A DNA stretch of 62,014 bases from Gammaproteobacteria bacterium (GTDB lineage Bacteria; Pseudomonadota; Gammaproteobacteria; Chromatiales; Chromatiaceae). The notes beneath the pieces are model-generated. The model was not told the origin of the DNA. It worked only from the letters and a program-made list of their open reading frames with translations, and did no database searches. Of this stretch, positions 8,404 to 17,414 are shown in pieces. Location: positions 1 to 62,014 of the forward strand of contig SACH01000008.1 of assembly GCA_009928645.1 (NCBI GenBank), in the 5' to 3' direction. The first letter of the stretch is position 1. Each line of letters opens with the position of its first letter. The position numbers and the translations under genes were made by a program.

Positions 8404-10158
8404 CTAATCCGGGAGGTTGAGGGCCGCCAGCAGGTCTTCGGCTGGTTCCGTATCCAGGCGGTTGTACAGATCTTCGACCTGGATGGCCAGGCGGGTGGCG
8501 TCGGCCTCCAGAATGAGCTCCTTAATTTCCAGCAGCGAGCCAGGTTGCATACTGAAGTGGCGGAGACCCAGGCCCAGCAACAGGCGCGTGAAGCGGCGGT
8601 CGCCAGCCATCTCGCCGCACATGGCCACGGGCTTGCACTGACGGTGACCGGCGGCGATGATCATGCGCAGCAGCCGCAGGACCGCCGGGTGCAGGGGATC
8701 GTAGAGGTAGTTGACGGTATCGTCGATGCGGTCCGTGGCCAGGGTGTACTGGATGAGGTCATTGGTGCCGATCGAGAGAAAGTCCAGGCGTCGGGCGAAG
8801 GCATCGGCGCACAGGGCGGCGGCGGGGATCTCAATCATGCCCCCGATCGGCATGGCGGGATCGAAGGGCAGGCCCTCCTGGGTCAGGTCGCGGCGGGCCT
8901 GGGTGAGGAGGCTGAGGGTCGCTTCCACCTCACCCAGGTTGGTGAGCATGGGGATCATCAGGCGCACCGGGCCCTCGGCGGAGGCGCGCAGGATGGCCCG
9001 CAGTTGGGGGCGGAACAGCTCGGGGTCCTTGAGGCAGAGGCGGATGGCCCGCAGACCCAGGGCTGGGTTGCAGGCGGGGGGACAGTTGGCGCCCAGGGCG
9101 CCATCCACCTGTTTGTCCGCCCCCAGGTCGAGGGTACGGATGGTGATGGGGATGCCGCCCAGGCCGCGAATGGCCTGACGATAGGCGGCCAGGTGCTCTT
9201 CCTCATTGGGTTGGCCCGCCCGGTTCATGTAGAGAAACTCGGTGCGATAGAGGCCGACGCCGGCGGCCCCATTGGCGCGGGCGAGTTGAGCGTCGTCCGG
9301 CAGTTCCAGGTTGGCGAGGAGTTCCACTGGCTGACCATCCCGGGTCTGACAGGGCTCGTGGACCAGGCGCCGCAGCCGGTTGCGCCGGGCGCTGAGGGCC
9401 ACCAGCCGCTGACGGTAATGGTTGAGGATGTGGTAGTCGGCCCCGGCGAGGACGGTGCCGGCCTCGCCATCCACCACCAGAGTCTCACCCGGGCGCAGGT
9501 AGCGGGTGGCGTGGCGCACCCCCATGACCGCCGGGATGTTGAGGCTGCGCGCCAGGATGGCGGTATGGGAGAGAGGGCCGCCATGCTCGGTGACCAGGGC
9601 CACGGCGCCGCGATGACGCAGCAGCAGGGTATCGGCCGGGGAGATGTCGTGGGCGACGATGACACAGCCGGAAATCTCGCTCTCCGGTTCCGGGCTAGTC
9701 TGGTCGCCCGCGGTGAGAAAACCGAGGATGTGATGAATGACCTGGTCGATATCGTCGCGGCGGCTGCGCAGGTAGGGGTCGTCCATCTCGTCGAAGACCC
9801 GCGCCAGGTCGTCACGGTGCTGGCGCAGGGCCCATTCGGCGGAAAAGAGCTGGTCACGGATCAAATCCCGTGCCGGCTCGACCAGGGCCGCATCCTCCAG
9901 GATCAGGAGATGGGAATCGATGAACTCGGCCAGGCTGAGGGGGGAGCCGGTGGCCCGGGAGATCTGGCGGCGGACGGCCTTCAGGGCGCCCTGGGAGGCG
10001 GCGAGGGCTTCTTCCAGGCGGGCGATCTCGGCCAGGACCTCATCGGGGGCGATGAGTCGTGGCGCAGTCGGCATGGGCCCGCGCTCCAGCCGGTAGGCCG
10101 GGCCGATCGCCACGGTCTGGCTGGTGGAGACACCTAGACCGACGAGGGCGAGGGTCAT
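8404..10158 (-). CDS. ptsI: Phosphoenolpyruvate-protein phosphotransferase (PTS enzyme I)
   Basis: A 584-residue cytoplasmic enzyme that autophosphorylates from phosphoenolpyruvate and passes the phosphate to HPr. The phosphorylated residue is His198 in GGPLSHTAILARS. The C-terminal PEP-binding barrel shows GVGLYRTEFLYMN, IRTLDLGADKQ, MIEIPAAAL, FLSIGTNDLIQYTLATDR and a catalytic Cys in AMCGEMAGD. It has no N-terminal GAF domain, so it resembles classic EI rather than EI-Ntr (PtsP), although the gene set around it is of the nitrogen/regulatory type. Its ATG overlaps the HPr stop (ATGA). No sugar-specific EIIBC gene is in the window. Confidence 0.93.
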   Translation of the reverse strand: MTLALVGLGVSTSQTVAIGPAYRLERGPMPTAPRLIAPDEVLAEIARLEEALAASQGALKAVRRQISRATGSPLSLAEFIDSHLLILEDAALVEPARDLIRDQLFSAEWALRQHRDDLARVFDEMDDPYLRSRRDDIDQVIHHILGFLTAGDQTSPEPESEISGCVIVAHDISPADTLLLRHRGAVALVTEHGGPLSHTAILARSLNIPAVMGVRHATRYLRPGETLVVDGEAGTVLAGADYHILNHYRQRLVALSARRNRLRRLVHEPCQTRDGQPVELLANLELPDDAQLARANGAAGVGLYRTEFLYMNRAGQPNEEEHLAAYRQAIRGLGGIPITIRTLDLGADKQVDGALGANCPPACNPALGLRAIRLCLKDPELFRPQLRAILRASAEGPVRLMIPMLTNLGEVEATLSLLTQARRDLTQEGLPFDPAMPIGGMIEIPAAALCADAFARRLDFLSIGTNDLIQYTLATDRIDDTVNYLYDPLHPAVLRLLRMIIAAGHRQCKPVAMCGEMAGDRRFTRLLLGLGLRHFSMQPGSLLEIKELILEADATRLAIQVEDLYNRLDTEPAEDLLAALNLPD

Positions 10159-10424
10159 TCACCCTCCCCGAAGCGATCGGCGATCAGGGCCTCCAGGGCG
10201 GCGCAGGCCGCGGTCTCGTCCTCCCCTTCGACATGCAGGGTGATGCGTACCCCTTGGGCGGCGGCCAGCATCATCACCCCCATGATGCTCTTGCCATTGA
10301 CCTTGCGGCCGTCGCGCTCAACCTGCACCAGACTCTTGAAGCTCCCGGCGCAAGTGACGAACTTGGCCGAGGCTCGGGCGTGGAGGCCTAGGCGGTTGAC
10401 GATCTCCACGTCCTTGACGATCAC
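10155..10424 (-). CDS. ptsH: Phosphocarrier protein HPr
   Basis: An 89-residue phosphocarrier. Starting at the GTG at 10424 places the phosphorylated histidine exactly at His15 (NRLGLHARASAKF) and the regulatory serine at Ser46 (VNGKSIMGVMML). A longer frame to 10451 exists, but the GTG overlaps the stop of the upstream EIIA gene by four bases, as at most junctions here. Keeping Ser46 together with an HPr kinase gene about 1.3 kb upstream in the same operon suggests control by both EI (His15) and HprK (Ser46). Confidence 0.92.
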   Translation of the reverse strand: MIVKDVEIVNRLGLHARASAKFVTCAGSFKSLVQVERDGRKVNGKSIMGVMMLAAAQGVRITLHVEGEDETAACAALEALIADRFGEGE

Positions 10425-10849
10425 GGCGCGGTCTCCGCCATGGCGGCACACTGCTGACTGGCACAGATCAACACCCCATCCCGGCCACCAGCCTCTGCCT
10501 TGTGGGCCAGTTCTACTAGCGGCAGGTTGGCATAGTTCATCGCCCGCACCAGCATAGGCAGGTTGAGACCGGCGACGATGCGGATCATGGCCGCGTCTCC
10601 CTGCAGGGAACAGGCGATGTTGGCCGGGGTGGAGCCATAGAGATCGGCAAGGACCAGGACGCCCTCACCGCCGTCGACCTCCAGCGCCAGGCGTCGCGCG
10701 TCGGCCTGCAACTGATCGCGCTGGGTCTCGTCGGTGACCGCCAAGGCCCGGGCGGCCACGGGGCAGGTCCCCCCCAGGATGCGGGTGGCGGTGGCCAGCA
10801 GGCTGGTGCCGATGTCGCCATGGGTGATGAGGAGGAGTCCGACGCTCAT
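10421..10849 (-). CDS. PTS EIIA component, mannose/fructose (ManX-like) family
   Basis: A 142-residue single-domain EIIA. The phosphorylated residue is His10 in LLLITHGDIGTSLL, followed by the family motif VLVLADLYGSTPANIACSL. In mannose-type systems this domain hands phosphate to a EIIB, but no EIIB, EIIC or EIID gene lies in the operon. It is therefore probably an orphan regulatory acceptor of HPr phosphate. It overlaps rapZ by four bases upstream and ptsH by four downstream. Confidence 0.9.
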   Translation of the reverse strand: MSVGLLLITHGDIGTSLLATATRILGGTCPVAARALAVTDETQRDQLQADARRLALEVDGGEGVLVLADLYGSTPANIACSLQGDAAMIRIVAGLNLPMLVRAMNYANLPLVELAHKAEAGGRDGVLICASQQCAAMAETAP

Positions 10850-11709
10850 GAGAGTTCCCGATGACGGAGCATGACCTGGCGGCCCAGGGTGGCGAAGTGG
10901 TCGCGGAGCCGTTCGCCCATGTATACCGAGCGGTGCTGGCCCCCGGTACAGCCGATGGCGATGGTCAGGTAGCTGCGCCCATCGGCCTCGAAGCGGGGAA
11001 CCCAGCGGGCGAAGAAGCCGGACAAGTCCGCGACCATCTCCGCGACTTGGGGCGATTCTTCCAGAAAGCGGGCGACCTCCGGGTCACGCCCGGTCAAGGG
11101 GCGCAGATGGGGTTGCCAATGGGGGTTGGGCAGGCAGCGGACGTCGATGACGAAGTCCGCGTCCCGCGGTACGCCCTGTTTGAAGCCGAAGGTCTCGATC
11201 AGGACCGATACCCGTCGCGACTTGCCGTCCTGAAGATGTCCCAGCACCCGGTCGCGCAACTGATGGACATTGGTATGGGTGGTGTCGATGCGCAGATCGG
11301 CGATATCGAGGATGGGCGCCAGGAGGTGCCGTTCCAGTTTGATGGCCTCGGCGAGGGAGCGATCATCCGCGCTCAGGGGGTGTTTGCGCCGGGTTTCGCT
11401 GAAGCGCTTGATCAGGGACTCGGGCCGGGCATCCAGATAGAGGACATGGCATTCAACGCCGCGCTCCTTCAGTTCGGCCACCAGGGCCGGCACCTCCGCC
11501 AGGCGCTCGGGCTGATTGCGGGCGTCAATACCGACCGCGGTGCGCGCAAGTTGCGGGCTCTGGGTGCCCTCCAGGCCCCGCGCCAGGTCGCCAAGCAGGA
11601 AGAGGGGCAGGTTGTCGATGCAGTAGAAGCCCAGGTCTTCCAGGGTGTGGAGGGCAACACTCTTCCCCGACCCGGACAGGCCGCTGACGATGACCAGCTT
11701 CAGACCCAT
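10846..11709 (-). CDS. rapZ: RNase adapter protein RapZ (YvcJ family nucleotide-binding protein)
   Basis: A 287-residue protein with a Walker A loop G10-LSGSGKS17 at the N terminus, FYCIDNLP and LYLDARPESLIKRFSETRRKHPL. The C-terminal half carries the conserved IAIGCTGGQHRSVYMGERL segment. In E. coli RapZ guides RNase E to the small RNA GlmZ and so controls glucosamine-6-phosphate synthase. Here it sits between hprK (10-base overlap) and the EIIA-Man gene (4-base overlap). The RNA target in this organism is unknown. Confidence 0.93.
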   Translation of the reverse strand: MGLKLVIVSGLSGSGKSVALHTLEDLGFYCIDNLPLFLLGDLARGLEGTQSPQLARTAVGIDARNQPERLAEVPALVAELKERGVECHVLYLDARPESLIKRFSETRRKHPLSADDRSLAEAIKLERHLLAPILDIADLRIDTTHTNVHQLRDRVLGHLQDGKSRRVSVLIETFGFKQGVPRDADFVIDVRCLPNPHWQPHLRPLTGRDPEVARFLEESPQVAEMVADLSGFFARWVPRFEADGRSYLTIAIGCTGGQHRSVYMGERLRDHFATLGRQVMLRHRELS

Positions 11710-12668
11710 TCCGGATCACCCTCCGGTGCCTGGCCCTGGAGGGCGCGTAATTGCCGCTCGGTGAAATCGACCCCGGCGTCATAGCCGCGGCTGCGCTGAA
11801 CCTGACTGCGCACCGCCGCCTCCACCAGGATTGCCAGATTGCGTCCCGGGGCGACGGGCATGGTGACCTCGGGGATGTTGACACCCAGGATATTACGCAG
11901 GGTCTTGGTCCCCCCCAGGCGATCGATGCCCAGGAGCCCGGCGGCGTCCAGGGTGCGCAGGTTGACGATGAGGTTGAGACGCTTGCGCTGGCGCACGGCG
12001 CTCTCACCGAACATGGCGCGGATATTGAGAATCCCCAGGCCCCGCACCTCGAGGAAGTCTCGCAGCAGGGGAGGGCAGAATCCCTCCAGCATCTCCGGGG
12101 CCAGGTTGGCGAACTCCGGGGCGTCGTCGGCGATAAGCCGGTGGCCGCGGTTGATTAATTCCAGGGCCAGTTCGCTCTTGCCTACGGCCGGGTCGCCCAC
12201 CAGCAGCACCCCGGTCCCCAGCACCTCCATGAAAACACCATGGATGACTACCCGGGGTGCCAGTTTGAGGGTCAGATAGAAGTGCAGGTAGCCGATGATC
12301 TCCTCGTCCGGCCGCGGCGAGGCCAGCAAGGGGATGTCCAGGCGGTGGGACGCCGCCAGCAGTTCCACGTCCGGTTGAATGCCGTTAGCGAGGATGACGC
12401 CAGCCGGCTGGAGGGCCAGCAACCGGTTGAAGGCGTCCTCGCGCGCGCTGTGGGTCATGTCCTCCAGATAGCGTTGCTCCGCGAGGCCAATCACTTGCAG
12501 ACGGTTGGGATGGATACCGTTGAGGGGACCGACCAGGGACTGGCGGCCCAGGGCACCGTCACCGCCAAGCAAGGGCCGGGGGGGCTGGGGTGGTGGGGTC
12601 AGCCAGCTTAGCTCCAGCCGGGCGCCCATGCGCTCGACCAGGTCGTTGAGGGTGCGTAGCTTGTTCAT
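11700..12668 (-). CDS. hprK: HPr kinase/phosphorylase
   Basis: A 322-residue bifunctional enzyme that phosphorylates or dephosphorylates HPr on Ser46. The catalytic domain contains VIHGVF (His143), Walker A GDPAVGKS (158-165), LIADDAPEF and the HprK signature LEVRGLGILNIRAMFG. Residues 1-130 form the DRTGG-like N-terminal domain. The enzyme is typical of Firmicutes and of proteobacteria with an incomplete PTS; the HPr in this operon retains its target Ser46. It overlaps ptsN by four bases. Confidence 0.94.
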   Translation of the reverse strand: MNKLRTLNDLVERMGARLELSWLTPPPQPPRPLLGGDGALGRQSLVGPLNGIHPNRLQVIGLAEQRYLEDMTHSAREDAFNRLLALQPAGVILANGIQPDVELLAASHRLDIPLLASPRPDEEIIGYLHFYLTLKLAPRVVIHGVFMEVLGTGVLLVGDPAVGKSELALELINRGHRLIADDAPEFANLAPEMLEGFCPPLLRDFLEVRGLGILNIRAMFGESAVRQRKRLNLIVNLRTLDAAGLLGIDRLGGTKTLRNILGVNIPEVTMPVAPGRNLAILVEAAVRSQVQRSRGYDAGVDFTERQLRALQGQAPEGDPEWV

Positions 12669-13135
12669 CCACCCGGGGCGGGGCTGGCGCCCTCCTGCAA
12701 TTGCTGGAGGAGGGCACTCGGGTCCGGGGCCAGGCGCAGCCGCGCGCGGAAGGTCTCCTCGCCGAACAGACCGGCCAAATGGGCGAGGAGTTGCAGATGG
12801 ACCTCGGTGGCGGCCTCCGGAACCAGCATGGCAAAGGCCAGATCCACGGGCTGTTCGTCGATGGCGTCGAAATCCACGGGTTGACGAAGCTGGACGAAGG
12901 CGCCGATGGCCTCCGAGGCATCCTTAATCCTGGCATGGGGCAGGGCCACGCCGTGACCGAGGCCGGTGCTGCCCAGGCGCTCACGCTCAAGCAGATGCTC
13001 GAAGATGCTCTCGGCTCTCAATTGAGGATGGGCGGCAGCCAGGAGGCCGGCGAGGACCTCCAGCAGGCGCTTTTTACTCGTGACTTCCACGCCGGCGGCA
13101 ACGCGCTCGACGGCGAGGAACTGGGGAGGAAACAT
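12665..13135 (-). CDS. ptsN: PTS IIA-like nitrogen regulatory protein EIIA-Ntr
   Basis: A 156-residue EIIA of the fructose/nitrogen type. The phosphorylated residue is His67 in GLGHGVALPHARIKD. Its position between the ribosome hibernation factor gene (109 bases upstream) and hprK is the usual rpoN-linked arrangement. EIIA-Ntr is a regulatory phosphoprotein in other proteobacteria (for example potassium and nitrogen control); its partner here is not shown by the sequence. Confidence 0.92.
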   Translation of the reverse strand: MFPPQFLAVERVAAGVEVTSKKRLLEVLAGLLAAAHPQLRAESIFEHLLERERLGSTGLGHGVALPHARIKDASEAIGAFVQLRQPVDFDAIDEQPVDLAFAMLVPEAATEVHLQLLAHLAGLFGEETFRARLRLAPDPSALLQQLQEGASPAPGG

Positions 13136-13244
13136 CGAAGGCGGCTCCCGGTGAGTCTGGATGGTGAAGGTGGCGGCCCGCGGACCGCGCCGCCCGGACG
13201 TTCCGGGCGATAAAGGCGCGGATTATGGCACGGCCGGGCGTCCC

Positions 13245-13565
13245 TTACTCGCTTTCCGCCACTATGGGGGCGGTGGCGCGATGGCTGCTCTTCTTTTCCT
13301 TATGCTTGAGGATCTGACGATCAAGCTTGTCGCTCAGGGCGTCGATGGCGGCGTACATGTCTTCCTCGGTCGCTTCGGCATGGAGGTTGCCGCCGTTGAC
13401 CTGGAGGGTCGCTTCGGCGCTGTGCCGCAGCTTTTCCACCGAGAGGACGACATGGGCGTCCAGGACGTGGTCGAGATGGCGCGAAAGTCGCTCGAACCGG
13501 CTGTCGACATAGTTGCGCATGGCCTCGGTGATGTCGACATGATGACCCGTCAAGTTGATTTGCAT
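13245..13565 (-). CDS. hpf: Ribosome hibernation promoting factor, short form
   Basis: A 106-residue protein starting MQINLTGHHVDITEAMRNYV, typical of the YfiA/HPF family that binds the 30S decoding centre in resting cells. The beta-alpha fold is visible through ATLQVNGGNLHAEATEEDMYAAID and a basic tail. It lacks the long C-terminal dimerisation domain, so it is the short form. A longer frame extends to 13736, but the ATG at 13565 matches the family start. It follows rpoN, as in most gammaproteobacteria. Confidence 0.92.
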   Translation of the reverse strand: MQINLTGHHVDITEAMRNYVDSRFERLSRHLDHVLDAHVVLSVEKLRHSAEATLQVNGGNLHAEATEEDMYAAIDALSDKLDRQILKHKEKKSSHRATAPIVAESE

Positions 13566-13732
13566 TGCGTGGCTCCTGGATGTCCGAAGGAATGGCCGCT
13601 CACCCACCTCCTGGGGCGGCCAAGGCGTGCGCTCCCTCGCCGTTACCGCCACCCTATCGGGGTGACGTTTGGCGGCCCGTCCCGCGGCCGCTGGGGCGCT
13701 GATGGTACCAGCACCGGTGAAAATCGCTGTCC

Positions 13733-15223
13733 TCACGCCAGCCGGCGCCGCTCGTTCGAGGCTGCGATGCCCATGTTCTCGCGATATTTAGCTACCGTCC
13801 GCCGGGCGACGTTGATGCCCTGATCGCTGAGGATGGCGGCAATGCGCTGATCGCTCAAGGGTTTGGTGGCGGGCTCCGCTGCCACCAATTTGCGGATCAG
13901 GGCGCGGATGGCAACGGAGGAACACTCCCCGCCCTCGGTCGTGTTGACGTGGCTGGAAAAAAAATACTTGAACTCAAAGGTTCCGCGCGGGGTATGCATG
14001 TACTTATGGGTGGTGACGCGGGAGACGGTGGATTCGTGCAATTCCAGAGCCTCGGCGATATCGCGCAGGACCATGGATTTCATGGCCTCCTCACCCAGTT
14101 CGAGAAAGTCCTGCTGTAATTCCACGATCTTGGTCGCCACCCGCAGCACCGTGTCATTGCGGCTATGCAGGCTTTTGATGAACCAGCGGGCCTCTTGCAG
14201 ATGGTTGCGCAGGACCGCGTTGGTGTCGCTCTGGTCCGCGCGGCGGACCAGTCGGGCGTAGTCGGCGTTGATGCGCAGCCGGGGGGTGGCCTCGGGGTTG
14301 AGTTCCACGCGCCAGACGCCCCCCTTTTTGCTCACGAAGACGTCGGGAATCACATAGTCGGGCTTGGGGGCGGCGATCAGGCTGCCGGGGCGGGGGTTAA
14401 GGGCGCGGATCTCCGCCAAGGCAGCGGTGAGGGCGCAGGGGCTCAGGTGCAATTGGCGCTGGATGCGCTCCAGATCGTTCCGCGACAGGGCGGTGATGCA
14501 GTGCTGACAGACGGCGATGGCGTCCCGAGTAGCGGGGGAAGGGTGCGCTTGCTGTCGTAACTGAATGAGCAGGCATTCGGCCAGATCCCGGGCACCGACC
14601 CCGGGGGGATCGAGGGCCTGGATGCGATGGAGCACGGTCTCGATTTCCTTGACCGTCAGACGTTCCTCGTCGAGGACCTCGCGGAGTTCCTCGCAACTCT
14701 GGGTCAGGTAGCCGTCGGCGTCGATGGCGTCGACGATGGCCGTGGCGATGGCCCGTTCGGTGCTGTCCAGGCGGCAGAGGTTGAGTTGCCAGTGCAAAAA
14801 ATCCTGGAGGGTTTCCGGACGGCTCTGTTGGGTCAAGGGATCGAAGTCGCCCTCCTCGCCACCGCCACCGCCGGTGTAGCCATCGAAGTGATCGGCCCAC
14901 TCACTATCCAAGGGTAATTCCGCGGGGATCGTCGTCTCGCCCGTGGCGTCCACTTCGAGGTCCCCATGTTCCTCGTCGCCTGTTTCCGCTCGGGTCGGGG
15001 CCACCCCGTCGGCCAGAGGGGGGAGGTCGGTCGGGGGCTCACCGGCGGGCTGAGTGATCGGCTCACTGTCCTCGACATTCTCCAGCATCAGATTCGTGTC
15101 CAGCGCCTCCTGGATCTCCTGATGGAGTTCCAGGGTGGACAGCTGCAATAGGCGGATGGCCTGTTGCAGTTGGGGTGTCATGGTTAGATGCTGGCCCAGC
15201 CGGAGCTGGATGGACTGCTTCAT
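13733..15223 (-). CDS. rpoN: RNA polymerase sigma-54 factor
   Basis: A 496-residue sigma factor for -24/-12 promoters. It has the glutamine- and leucine-rich activator-contact region I (QLRLGQHLTMTPQLQQAIRLLQLS), an acidic region II (about 50-120), the core-binding domain and the C-terminal RpoN box ARRTVAKYRENMG that reads the -24 element. It lies between lptB (74 bases upstream) and hpf, the standard gammaproteobacterial order. Length is normal. Confidence 0.96.
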   Translation of the reverse strand: MKQSIQLRLGQHLTMTPQLQQAIRLLQLSTLELHQEIQEALDTNLMLENVEDSEPITQPAGEPPTDLPPLADGVAPTRAETGDEEHGDLEVDATGETTIPAELPLDSEWADHFDGYTGGGGGEEGDFDPLTQQSRPETLQDFLHWQLNLCRLDSTERAIATAIVDAIDADGYLTQSCEELREVLDEERLTVKEIETVLHRIQALDPPGVGARDLAECLLIQLRQQAHPSPATRDAIAVCQHCITALSRNDLERIQRQLHLSPCALTAALAEIRALNPRPGSLIAAPKPDYVIPDVFVSKKGGVWRVELNPEATPRLRINADYARLVRRADQSDTNAVLRNHLQEARWFIKSLHSRNDTVLRVATKIVELQQDFLELGEEAMKSMVLRDIAEALELHESTVSRVTTHKYMHTPRGTFEFKYFFSSHVNTTEGGECSSVAIRALIRKLVAAEPATKPLSDQRIAAILSDQGINVARRTVAKYRENMGIAASNERRRLA

Positions 15224-15297
15224 GGCAACGGGGCTAAGCTGGTACGAGAATTGAATTGCCGGAGGTCAATTCAAAGTCTAGCCGAAAAGTGAGTGGG

Positions 15298-16023
15298 TCA
15301 GAGCCGGAAATGCTCTCCCAGATAGACGGAACGTACTTGGGCGTCCTTCAGCAGGGCTTGGGGAGCGCCTTCGGCGATCACCTGGCCCTCATTGATGATG
15401 TAGGCACGGTCGCAGATGTCCAGGGTCTCGCGGACATTGTGGTCGGTGATGAGGACGCCGATGCCCCGGTCCCGCAGGTGGGCGACGATCTTTTTGATAT
15501 CGCCCACGGCGATGGGGTCGACGCCAGCAAAGGGCTCGTCGAGCAGCATGATCTTAGGCTCCACCGCCAGGGCGCGGGCAATCTCCAGGCGCCGTCGCTC
15601 GCCACCGGAGAGGCTCATGGCGAGGGAGTCGGCCACATGGGCGATGCCCAGCTCCTCCAGCAGGTCGAAGCAGCGGCCCAGTCGCTGGTCCTTGGTCAGG
15701 TCCTTGCGCGTCTCCAGCACCGCCAGCAGGTTATCCTGGGCGCTGAGCTTGCGAAACACCGAGGCCTCCTGCGCCAGGTAGCTCAGCCCACGCCGCGCCC
15801 GCAGGTGCATGGGCTTGCCGCTGATATCCTGGTCTTCCAGCCAGATCTCACCCTGGTCAGCGGTCACCAGGCCAACGATCATGTAAAAGCAGGTAGTCTT
15901 GCCTGCGCCATTCGGGCCCAGGAGACCGACGACCTCGCCCGCGTCGACATCGACGCTGACCCCGCGTACCACCTGTCGCTGGCGGTAACGCTTGACCAGA
16001 TTGCGGGCCCGCAGGGTGCTCAT
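15298..16023 (-). CDS. lptB: Lipopolysaccharide export ABC ATPase LptB
   Basis: A 241-residue ATPase that powers extraction of LPS from the inner membrane with LptFG and delivery to LptC. Walker A is GPNGAGKTT, the signature is [17 protein letters not shown] and Walker B is [13 protein letters not shown]. The family-specific segments [20 protein letters not shown] and LGEHFRL are present. Its ATG overlaps the lptA stop by four bases. Confidence 0.96.
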   Translation of the reverse strand: MSTLRARNLVKRYRQRQVVRGVSVDVDAGEVVGLLGPNGAGKTTCFYMIVGLVTADQGEIWLEDQDISGKPMHLRARRGLSYLAQEASVFRKLSAQDNLLAVLETRKDLTKDQRLGRCFDLLEELGIAHVADSLAMSLSGGERRRLEIARALAVEPKIMLLDEPFAGVDPIAVGDIKKIVAHLRDRGIGVLITDHNVRETLDICDRAYIINEGQVIAEGAPQALLKDAQVRSVYLGEHFRL

Positions 16024-16772
16024 GGCCGGGTTCCGGGCTCGGTCTGGGGTGTGATCTGGATCCTGACCCGTTCCTTCCCTTGGGCGCTGGTGCCGGCCTT
16101 GACCCGGGCATTGAGGCGGTCATAGACGATCCGGTCACTGCGGAAGGTATCGGCGCCCTGGAAGACCACGGCCTGGTCGATAAGGGTAATCTCGTCCTTC
16201 GTCGCTTGATATTCCATGCGCAAGGCCTCAGCCTGGATCGGTCGTTGTTCACCCTCGACCTGCTGCTGGTAGGTGGCGGGCTGCCCCGTGGCGATGATCA
16301 GTTCCGGGCGTTTGTCCTCCGCATGGTGGATGGTCACCTGATCAGCACGGATCTCCAAGGTGCCCTGGCGGACGATGACCTTGCCGGTGTAAACGCTCAG
16401 GCGCTTGGCCTCGTCCATCTCGGCAGCATCGGACTCGAGGCTGAGGGGCTGTTGCTGGTCGCTTTCCAGGGCCTGCGCCGGTCCCGTGGGGACCAGGCCC
16501 AGGCCCAGAGCGAGGCCCACGGCCAGGGCCCGGGCTAGGCCCAGGGTCGCGTCTTGAAACAACCGTCCGTGAGATCGCGGGTTCCGCCGGGACCGGAGCG
16601 ACTGGCGGAAGTCGGCCTGACTGCCGGTCGGAACGGGGCTGCCAGTCGGGACGGAGCGCGCGATCGGGCGCCAAGCCGCCGAATCCCCACCGGGCGCGCG
16701 ATGGCCAGTGGGGGAGGGGGCCCTTGGTCCGAAGGAGGATAACGGAAGGCGGTCAAGACAGCCCAGCATCAT
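16020..16772 (-). CDS. lptA: Lipopolysaccharide periplasmic bridge protein LptA
   Basis: An OstA-like beta-jellyroll protein forming the periplasmic LPS bridge ([66 protein letters not shown]). The start at 16772 overlaps the lptC stop by four bases but gives 250 residues with an Arg/Pro-rich leader of about 75 residues before the signal peptide ([23 protein letters not shown]). LptA is normally about 180-200. A TTG at 16562 would place the signal peptide near the N terminus, so the start is uncertain. The mature domain is clear. Confidence 0.85.
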   Translation of the reverse strand: MMLGCLDRLPLSSFGPRAPSPTGHRAPGGDSAAWRPIARSVPTGSPVPTGSQADFRQSLRSRRNPRSHGRLFQDATLGLARALAVGLALGLGLVPTGPAQALESDQQQPLSLESDAAEMDEAKRLSVYTGKVIVRQGTLEIRADQVTIHHAEDKRPELIIATGQPATYQQQVEGEQRPIQAEALRMEYQATKDEITLIDQAVVFQGADTFRSDRIVYDRLNARVKAGTSAQGKERVRIQITPQTEPGTRP

Positions 16773-17398
16773 AGGGACTCCGTGGGGGTGAGGGGACTGG
16801 CCTCCGGCGGTGCAGTCTCGGCGCGGGGCGGGGGATGAAATTCCAGGCTGACGCGGCCAAAGAGCCGGGCACGCAGGGTTTCGCCGAACCAGGCCTCGCC
16901 GCCGCCGACACTGGTCAGCCAGTCCAGGCCGCGGGTGGCCTGCAGCGGGGCCTGGGTGCGGCCGTAATGCTCCTGAGGCCAGACCGTGAGCTCCCGGGTG
17001 GCGACCTGCACCGGAGGGGCATCCTGCCAGGCGTCGCGGTCGAGGAAAACCTCCCCGTGCAGGCGGATTTCCTTCGCCTCTTCAGAGACCCACCCGTGTT
17101 CTGACTTGAGCTGCCAGGGGGGGCCCTCCTCAGTGAAGAGGGTCAGGCGCGGGCTATCGAGCTCGCTGCCCACCCCTCCCGGATAGTGCCTGGCCTCTCG
17201 CGCAATCAGGCGGCGGTGCGGCCGGCCAGCTTCGTCCAGGGTAGTGACCCTGAGTCCCTCGACCACCTGATCCGGCAGGTCGGAAGGACCATCCTGGGCC
17301 AGGCGTGGTCCCTGGTGCACCACATCCAGCCACCAGGCGATGACGGCAAGCAGGGTGAGCAGGACCGGCAGCAGGCGCAGGCGGACAGAACCCACCAT
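16769..17398 (-). CDS. lptC: Lipopolysaccharide export protein LptC
   Basis: A 209-residue bitopic protein with one N-terminal membrane anchor (residues about 7-26, LRLLPVLLTLLAVIAWWLD) and a periplasmic OstA-like domain that receives LPS from LptBFG and passes it to LptA (DSPRLTLFTEEGPPWQLKSEHGWV, EIRLHGEVFLDRD). Its position between kdsC and lptA and its architecture fix the identity, although LptC sequences diverge fast. Confidence 0.88.
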   Translation of the reverse strand: MVGSVRLRLLPVLLTLLAVIAWWLDVVHQGPRLAQDGPSDLPDQVVEGLRVTTLDEAGRPHRRLIAREARHYPGGVGSELDSPRLTLFTEEGPPWQLKSEHGWVSEEAKEIRLHGEVFLDRDAWQDAPPVQVATRELTVWPQEHYGRTQAPLQATRGLDWLTSVGGGEAWFGETLRARLFGRVSLEFHPPPRAETAPPEASPLTPTESL

Positions 17399-17414
17399 GT
17401 CGTGGACAGCGGGG

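Noticed and set aside
8386-10137. Long plus-strand open frame (583 codons) opposite ptsI
   Set aside because: It is the mirror of a high-GC gene; the minus-strand protein has all enzyme I motifs, while this one has Gly/Gln/His-rich composition typical of antisense frames.
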